Translations under genes and position numbers: made by a program | Notes under the pieces: model-generated | What the model was told of the DNA's origin: nothing | Databases searched by the model: none | The model's input: the letters and a program-made list of their open reading frames with translations, nothing else | NCBI RefSeq assembly: GCF_019890675.1 | Contig: NZ_JAIOAA010000004.1 | Coordinates: 186,001 to 250,000 of the forward strand | Length of the DNA: 64,000 bases | Direction: 5' to 3' | Origin: Micromonospora sp. PLK6-60 | Lineage (GTDB): Bacteria > Actinomycetota > Actinomycetes > Mycobacteriales > Micromonosporaceae | Shown: positions 59,213 through 64,000 of the stretch, piece after piece | Position numbering within the stretch: position 1 is the first letter of the stretch | Layout: every line of letters begins with the position of its first letter

Positions 59213-59462
59213 CGCACCTCCGCGCCTGGGACTCTGGCCATGGGGGTGGCCGGGTCGTGGCCGTCGCCGGGCGGGCCAGTGCCAGTGGCCTTGGCGGCGG
59301 GAGCTTAACCGCGAGTATAGGGGCGGAAGCGGGGTGCGACAGCCCGCCGATCGGCGTATCCGGAGCGCCTCTCGGATCTCGCCCCGCCGGTCCCCCGGCC
59401 GGGGGACCGGGCTGCTCCCGGCGCGGGAGGAGAGTCACCGCCCGCCGGCCGACGCTGGAGCC

Positions 59463-60527
59463 ATGGACACCACCGACCTTGTTCCCGTCCGCCGCCGGCT
59501 CGACCTCGTCCCGCCGCTGGCCGCCGCCTGGCTCGCCGGGTGGGGCCTGCTCGCCCTGGTGGGCACGCTCACCGGCGCCGGCTACCCGTTCGGCGCCAAC
59601 GACCCGTACGGTGACGGCGCCAACCTGCTGCGGCTGGTCCCGGTGCCGGCCGGGCCGCCGGTCTTCGCCGGGCTGCTGCTGCTCGGCGCGGTCGTCGCCC
59701 TGGTGGCGACCGGCGCCGCGCCGGTGCGCGGCCCGCTGCGCGCCCTGGTGCTCGGGTACGGCTGGACGCTGGCCGCGTTCCTGGCCGTGGTGGTGCCGGA
59801 CGTGCGGGTGCTGATGATGCTCGGGTACGCCCCGATGCTGCTGCTCGGCGCCCCCTTCGGCTGGCCGCCGGTCGACTACTCCGCGCTGTTCACCTGGGCG
59901 CTGTTCGCCCGGGTCGCCGCCCTGGCCGGCGGGGTGCTGCTGGCCGGGGCGCTGCTCGTCTGGCGGCGGCGGACCACCGCGGCCTGCCTGGCCTGCGGCC
60001 GGGGCGGCGCGGCGGGCGGCTGGACCGAGCCGGCCGCGGCGGCCCGGTGGGGCCGCTGGGCGGCGTGGACCGCGGCGCTGATCCCGCTGGTGTACGCGGC
60101 CACCCGCTTCGCCTGGCTCGCCGGGATCCCGCTCGGCATCGGCGCCGACTTCCTGGCCGAGATGCGGGAGACCGGGCTGGTCTGGGCCGGCGCCGGGTTG
60201 GGCGCCTTCGCCACCGTCGGGGCGGTGCTCACCGTGGGTCTGGTCCGGCCCTGGGGGGAGCGGTTCCCGCGCTGGCTGCCCGGGTTGGCCGGTCGGCGGG
60301 TGCCGGTGGCGGTCGCGGTGGTCCCCGCCACGCTTGTCGCGCTGTCGGTGACCGGGGCGGCGCTGGCGCTGTTGAGCGCCCCGCAGTTCTGGCGGCTCAC
60401 CGAGGACTTCAGCGCGGCCGAGGCGCCGATGCTGCTCTGGCCGTTCTGGGGTCCGGCGCTGGGGGCGGCGGCACTGGCGTACCACCTGCGCCGGCGGGGC
60501 GGCTGCCGGCGGTGCGGCCGGGGTTGA
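59463..60527 (+). CDS. Multi-pass membrane protein
   Basis: A 354-residue protein with about eight transmembrane helices (AAAWLAGWGLLALVG, PPVFAGLLLLGAVVALVA, LALVLGYGWTLAAFLAVVV-type, VAALAGGVLLAGALLVW, and others). A CLACGRGG motif is at the middle loop and CRRCGRG at the very end; such paired CxxC elements could bind a metal. It is not a recognised family. ATG 59463 with tggagcc upstream. It starts 250 bases from fxsC on the other strand; the two could share a regulatory region. Confidence 0.75.
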   Translation: MDTTDLVPVRRRLDLVPPLAAAWLAGWGLLALVGTLTGAGYPFGANDPYGDGANLLRLVPVPAGPPVFAGLLLLGAVVALVATGAAPVRGPLRALVLGYGWTLAAFLAVVVPDVRVLMMLGYAPMLLLGAPFGWPPVDYSALFTWALFARVAALAGGVLLAGALLVWRRRTTAACLACGRGGAAGGWTEPAAAARWGRWAAWTAALIPLVYAATRFAWLAGIPLGIGADFLAEMRETGLVWAGAGLGAFATVGAVLTVGLVRPWGERFPRWLPGLAGRRVPVAVAVVPATLVALSVTGAALALLSAPQFWRLTEDFSAAEAPMLLWPFWGPALGAAALAYHLRRRGGCRRCGRG

Positions 60528-60691
60528 CTCCCATTGGCGCACCCTGATGGACGAGATGGCTGAGCTCGTCGACGACCGGTCCCGTTCTCGGCAGGATGGG
60601 CCGTACCGGGACGGCTCCGTGGCCGGAGAGGAGGCAACGGGATGGAAAGCGATCTTCGGCTTGCGGGCCGGCGAGCACCCGGGAGGCTCCG

Positions 60692-61084
60692 GTGACGACC
60701 GAACCCGTCCCGGCACCGCGCTCCGGGTCCCGCCCGGCGCGCTGGGCGTACGCCTGGTGGGCGGCCGTGGGCGCCCTGCTCGGCCTCGGTCTCGCGGCGA
60801 TCCTCACGATCGGGCCGGTGCTACTGCTCGTGGGCGGCGTGCTCGCGGGGGCGGGGGTCCTGCTCAGGGCGGCGCGGAACCGTTCGGCCGTCGCGGTGGT
60901 GGGTGGTCTGGCCGCCGCCCCCGGCTATCTGGCCTGGCTGAACCGGGCGGGGCCGGGGTGGGTGTGCGAGACCACGGCCACCCGGACCTCCTGCGTGCAG
61001 GCATGGAGTCCGTGGCCGTTCCTGGTGGTCGCGCTCCTGCTCGTCGCCGCCACCGTTTTCCTGCTCCGCCGCGTGCGGCCCTGA
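60692..61084 (+). CDS. Small membrane protein
   Basis: A 130-residue protein with three hydrophobic segments (YAWWAAVGALLGLGLAAIL, VLLLVGGVLAGAGVLLRAA, WPFLVVALLLVAATVFLL) and a short loop with two Cys (VCETTATRTSCVQAW), which may be extracellular and disulfide bonded. GTG 60692 has gggagg five bases upstream. No family recognised. The 164 bases before it show nothing else. Confidence 0.72.
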   Translation: MTTEPVPAPRSGSRPARWAYAWWAAVGALLGLGLAAILTIGPVLLLVGGVLAGAGVLLRAARNRSAVAVVGGLAAAPGYLAWLNRAGPGWVCETTATRTSCVQAWSPWPFLVVALLLVAATVFLLRRVRP

Positions 61085-61143
61085 TCAGGGGGCGGCGCAC
61101 GCGGGCTCGGCGGGGGTGGCCGCAGCGCGCTAGCGTGAGTCGG

Positions 61144-62706
61144 GTGACTGCGCCCAACCAGGCAATTCCGGTCCCGCCCGCCGACCTGCCGGGCACGCTC
61201 GGCGCGCTGCGCGCGGCCGGACACCGCTACCGCACCGTCAAGCAGGAACTCCGCGACAACCTCCTGGCCCGGATGCGCACCGGGCAGGAGCGCTTCCCCG
61301 GCATCGTCGGATACGAGGACACCGTGCTGCCGGAGGTCGAGCGGGCCCTGCTCGCCGGCCACGACATGGTGCTGCTCGGCGAGCGCGGCCAGGGCAAGAC
61401 CCGGCTGATCCGGTCGCTGGGCGCGCTGCTGGACGAGTGGACCCCGGTGCTTCCCGGCTCGGTGCTCAACGAGCACCCGCTGCACCCGCTCACCCCGGCG
61501 TCCCGGGCCCTGGTCGCCGAGGCCGGCGACGACCTGCCGATCGGCTGGCTGCACCGGTCGATGCGCTACGGCGAGAAGCTGGCCACCCCGGACACCAGCG
61601 TCGGTGACCTGATCGGCGACGTGGACCCGATCCGGCTCGCCGAGGGGCGCACCCTGGGCGACCCGGAGACCATTCACTTCGGGCTGGTGCCGCGCACGAA
61701 TCGGGGCATCTTCGCCGTCAACGAGCTGCCCGACCTGGCCGAACGCATCCAGGTGGCGCTGCTCAACGTGCTGGAGGAGCGGGACATCCAGGTTCGCGGC
61801 TACCAGCTGCGGCTGCCGCTGGACCTGCTCCTGGTGGCCAGCGCCAACCCGGAGGACTACACCAACCGGGGCCGGATCATCACCCCGCTCAAGGACCGGT
61901 TCGGGGCGGAGATCCGTACCCACTACCCGGTGGAGCTGGGCATGGAGCTGGCCCTGATCCGGCAGGAGGCCGACCTGGTCGCCGAGGTGCCGGAGCACGT
62001 GCTGGAGGTGCTCGCCCGGTTCGCCCGGGCGGTGCGCGAGTCGCCGTCGGTGGACCCGCGCTCGGGCGTCTCGGCCCGGTTCGCCATCGCCGCCGCCGAG
62101 ACGGTCGCGGCGACCGCGTTGCGCCGCGCCGGTCTGCTCGCCGCCTCCGCCGGCGCGGGCGCCGCCGCGGGCGCTGCCGCCGCTGGTGCCGCCTCTGCCG
62201 ACGGCGGCTCGGGTGAGGTGTTAAGCGGGGGCCCCTATACAACGGAAAGCGTTAACAAGGGCACCCTCCTTACCGGGCCGGAGGAGCCGGTGGCGCGGGT
62301 GGGGGACGCGGTGTCGGTGACGTCGACGCTGCGGGGCAAGGTGGAGTTCGAGAGCGGTGAGGAGGGGCGGGAGACGGAGATCCTGGCCCACCTGCTGCGT
62401 ACCGCCACCGCGGAGACCTTCCGGGCCCGGCTGGCCGGGCTGGACCTGTCCGGGTTCACCGCGCTGGTGGCCGAGGGCGGGTTGATCGAGACCGGTGAGC
62501 TGGTGCCGTCGGCGGAGCTGCTGCGGCAGGTCGGCACCGTGCCGGGGCTGGCCAAGGCCCTCGACCGGCTCGGCCTGGGCGACGCGCCCAGCCCGGCGCA
62601 GGCGGCGGCGGGGATCGAGTTCGTGCTGGAGGGGTTGCACCTGACCCGCCGGCTCGGCAAGGACGTCACCGAGTCCGGCCGGACCGTCTACGGCGGCCGG
62701 GGCTAG
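61144..62706 (+). CDS. MoxR/Mg-chelatase-like AAA+ ATPase
   Basis: A 520-residue AAA+ protein. Walker A is GERGQGKT (residues 79-86), Walker B region FAVNELPDLAERIQVALLNVLEERDIQVRG, sensor 1 LLLVASANPEDY, then a C-terminal helical lid. Ala/Gly-rich residues about 340-356 are followed by a segment derived from the dispersed palindrome (about 358-377, including TESVNKGTLLTG). GTG 61144 follows TAGCGT (61131-61136) by seven bases, so the mRNA is probably leaderless. The pair with the next gene (3 bases apart) resembles AAA+/CoxE-VWA chaperone modules that load metals or remodel complexes. Confidence 0.88.
   Translation: MTAPNQAIPVPPADLPGTLGALRAAGHRYRTVKQELRDNLLARMRTGQERFPGIVGYEDTVLPEVERALLAGHDMVLLGERGQGKTRLIRSLGALLDEWTPVLPGSVLNEHPLHPLTPASRALVAEAGDDLPIGWLHRSMRYGEKLATPDTSVGDLIGDVDPIRLAEGRTLGDPETIHFGLVPRTNRGIFAVNELPDLAERIQVALLNVLEERDIQVRGYQLRLPLDLLLVASANPEDYTNRGRIITPLKDRFGAEIRTHYPVELGMELALIRQEADLVAEVPEHVLEVLARFARAVRESPSVDPRSGVSARFAIAAAETVAATALRRAGLLAASAGAGAAAGAAAAGAASADGGSGEVLSGGPYTTESVNKGTLLTGPEEPVARVGDAVSVTSTLRGKVEFESGEEGRETEILAHLLRTATAETFRARLAGLDLSGFTALVAEGGLIETGELVPSAELLRQVGTVPGLAKALDRLGLGDAPSPAQAAAGIEFVLEGLHLTRRLGKDVTESGRTVYGGRG
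62217..62275. repeat. Dispersed palindromic element, copy 3 (inside a gene)
   Basis: It reads GGTGTTAAGCGGGGGCCCC at the left and GCGTTAACAAGGGCACCC then TCCTTACCG at the right, with a TATACAACGGAAA middle. It matches the ends of copies 1 and 2. Here it lies within the AAA+ coding frame and is read as about 20 residues without a stop or frameshift. Confidence 0.8.
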
Positions 62707-62709
62707 GCG

Positions 62710-64000
62710 ATGGCCGGCAACCGGTTCCGGTACGGGCAGTGGCGGGGTGGCCCCGACCCGCTCGCCCCGCCGTACGACGTGCGGGCGGCGGTGGACGCGG
62801 TCGGCGCGGAGGTGCTGGCTGGCGGCAGCCTCCGGGAGGCGCTGCGCGACCTGCTGCGGCGTGGCCCGCGGGGGCGGGGTGGCCTGGACGAGCTGGCCGC
62901 CCGGGCCCGGCGGCTGCGGCGGGAGGCGCTGCGCCGGGGCGACCTGGACGGGGCGGTGACCCGCTCTCAGGCCCTGCTGGACCAGGCCCTCGCCGCCGAG
63001 CGGGACGCGCTGCGCGAGCGGGCTGACGACGACGCCCGGTTCGCCGAGGCGGTGCTGGACAACCTGCCCCGCTCCACCGCCCGGGCGGTCCAGGAGCTGG
63101 CCGGGTACGAGTGGGCCAGCGAGCCGGCGCGGCAGACGTACCAGCGGATCCTCGACGGGCTGCGCGGCGACGTGCTGGAGCAGCGCTTCGCCGGGCTGCG
63201 GGACGCGGCCCGGGTGGCCAGCGACCCGGCGGTGCAGCGGCAGCTCGCCGAGATGATGCGCGACCTGAACGACCTGCTGGCCCGGCACGCCCGCAGCGAG
63301 GACACCACCGACGCGTTCGCCGAGTTCATGCGCCGGCACGGGGAGTTCTTCCCGGAGCGGCCGAAGGACGTCGACGAGCTGGTCGACGTGCTGGCCCGCC
63401 GGGCCGCGGCCGGTGAACGGCTGATGCGTTCGCTGTCGGACCGGCAGCGCGAGGAGCTGGCCGGGCTGATGCAACAGTCGCTCGGCGACCGGCTGGCCGG
63501 GGAACTGTCCCGGCTCGACGACCACCTGCGGGCGTTGCGCCCCGACCTGAACTGGCAGCGCGGCGAGCGGGTCCGTGGCGACCGGCCGCTCGGCTACGGG
63601 GAGGCGACCGGGGCGCTGGACGAGATCGCCGAGCTGGACGAGCTGCTGGACGGGCTCGACCAGGACCAGCCGGGGGCGACGCTGGACGACGTGGACGTCG
63701 ACGCGGTGGCCCGAACGCTGGGCCGGGAGGCCGCCGACGACGTACGCCGGCTGCGGGAGCTGGAGCGGGAGCTGCGCCGGCAGGGCTGGGTGAGCCGGGA
63801 CGCGGACGGGTTGACGCTCAGCCCGAAGGCGCTGCGCCGGCTCGCCGCCACCGCGCTGCGCCGGGTCTTCGCGGACCTGACGGCCGGCCCGCGCGGGCAG
63901 CACGACCTGCGCTCGGCCGGCGCGGCGGGCGAGGTGAGCGGGGCGTCGCGGCAGTGGGAGTACGGCGACGAGCAGCCGCTGGACGTGGTGCGCACGCTGA
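62710..64000 (+). CDS. CoxE-like/VWA-type protein, 3' end missing
   Basis: The reading frame is open from ATG 62710 to the end of the window (430 residues). It is highly charged, rich in Arg/Glu/Leu and mostly helical (LDELAARARRLRREALRRGDLDG, LMRSLSDRQREELAGLMQQ). This matches the N-terminal part of the large VWA-domain proteins that accompany MoxR-type ATPases in actinobacteria. The VWA domain with its MIDAS motif would be C-terminal and is outside. Gene order and spacing (3 bases after the ATPase) support the assignment. Confidence 0.8.
   Translation, partial: MAGNRFRYGQWRGGPDPLAPPYDVRAAVDAVGAEVLAGGSLREALRDLLRRGPRGRGGLDELAARARRLRREALRRGDLDGAVTRSQALLDQALAAERDALRERADDDARFAEAVLDNLPRSTARAVQELAGYEWASEPARQTYQRILDGLRGDVLEQRFAGLRDAARVASDPAVQRQLAEMMRDLNDLLARHARSEDTTDAFAEFMRRHGEFFPERPKDVDELVDVLARRAAAGERLMRSLSDRQREELAGLMQQSLGDRLAGELSRLDDHLRALRPDLNWQRGERVRGDRPLGYGEATGALDEIAELDELLDGLDQDQPGATLDDVDVDAVARTLGREAADDVRRLRELERELRRQGWVSRDADGLTLSPKALRRLAATALRRVFADLTAGPRGQHDLRSAGAAGEVSGASRQWEYGDEQPLDVVRTL

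Overview
This window comes from a very GC-rich actinobacterium, most probably Micromonosporaceae (Micromonospora or a close relative). I infer this from the gene order prfB-ftsE-ftsX-smpB-ssrA, the frequent GTG starts, the actinobacterial families (Rv3235-like, DUF6912, FxSxx-COOH) and apparent leaderless promoters. No insertion sequence, phage gene or CRISPR array is visible. Coordinates are read directly from the sequence; product names rest on remembered family features, not on a search.

Layout. 1-8400: the 3' part of secA, an Rv3235-like gene, a small excisionase-type DNA-binding protein, a DUF6912 gene, a membrane protein, pruA and a PadR regulator. 8450-12470: housekeeping block prfB, ftsE, ftsX, smpB and tmRNA. 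12470-19400: small membrane and lipoprotein genes, a benzoylformate-decarboxylase-like ThDP enzyme, MTA phosphorylase, a short leaderless ORF plus yqgE, tRNA-Ala(GGC) and a Uma2 nuclease. 19540-23660: an overlapping five-gene unit of ECF sigma factor, membrane zinc-finger anti-sigma factor, ABC ATPase and two membrane proteins. 23660-25260: a VOC protein and a membrane-tethered AA10 lytic polysaccharide monooxygenase.

25287-45443 is a roughly 20 kb surface-glycan region. WecB-like and WecC-like enzymes would supply ManNAc and ManNAcA nucleotide sugars and a GalE-like epimerase would supply galactose-type sugars. There are five glycosyltransferase genes (one with two catalytic modules), a sulfotransferase-like protein, a membrane-tethered methyltransferase, an ABC-2 exporter pair and a secreted GH99-like hydrolase. 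A TetR regulator with a Lys/Ala/Pro tail is divergent from the exporter. 45480-50033: two aldo/keto reductases, a hemerythrin protein and a NarL-type two-component system.

50144-59212 is the most interesting locus, an FxSxx-COOH system. It has a 56-residue peptide ending in WNSAM (fxsA), a radical SAM/SPASM enzyme (fxsB) and a HExxH protein of the putative peptide-hydroxylase family, all coupled by GTGA overlaps. On the opposite strand are fxsC (TIR-like) and fxsT (ParA-like ATPase, TIR, NB-ARC and TPR in one 1351-residue chain). The two transcription units meet tail to tail and overlap by 32 bp. The combination looks like a modified peptide paired with an NLR-like sensor; its biological role is not known to me. 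Two membrane proteins and a MoxR-type AAA+/CoxE-like pair follow, the last truncated by the window end.

At the DNA level there is a dispersed palindromic repeat of about 58 bp in three copies (one in frame inside the AAA+ gene), intergenic tandem repeats with 47, 41 and 51 bp periods, and a duplicated 33-bp operator-like sequence in front of two neighbouring genes.
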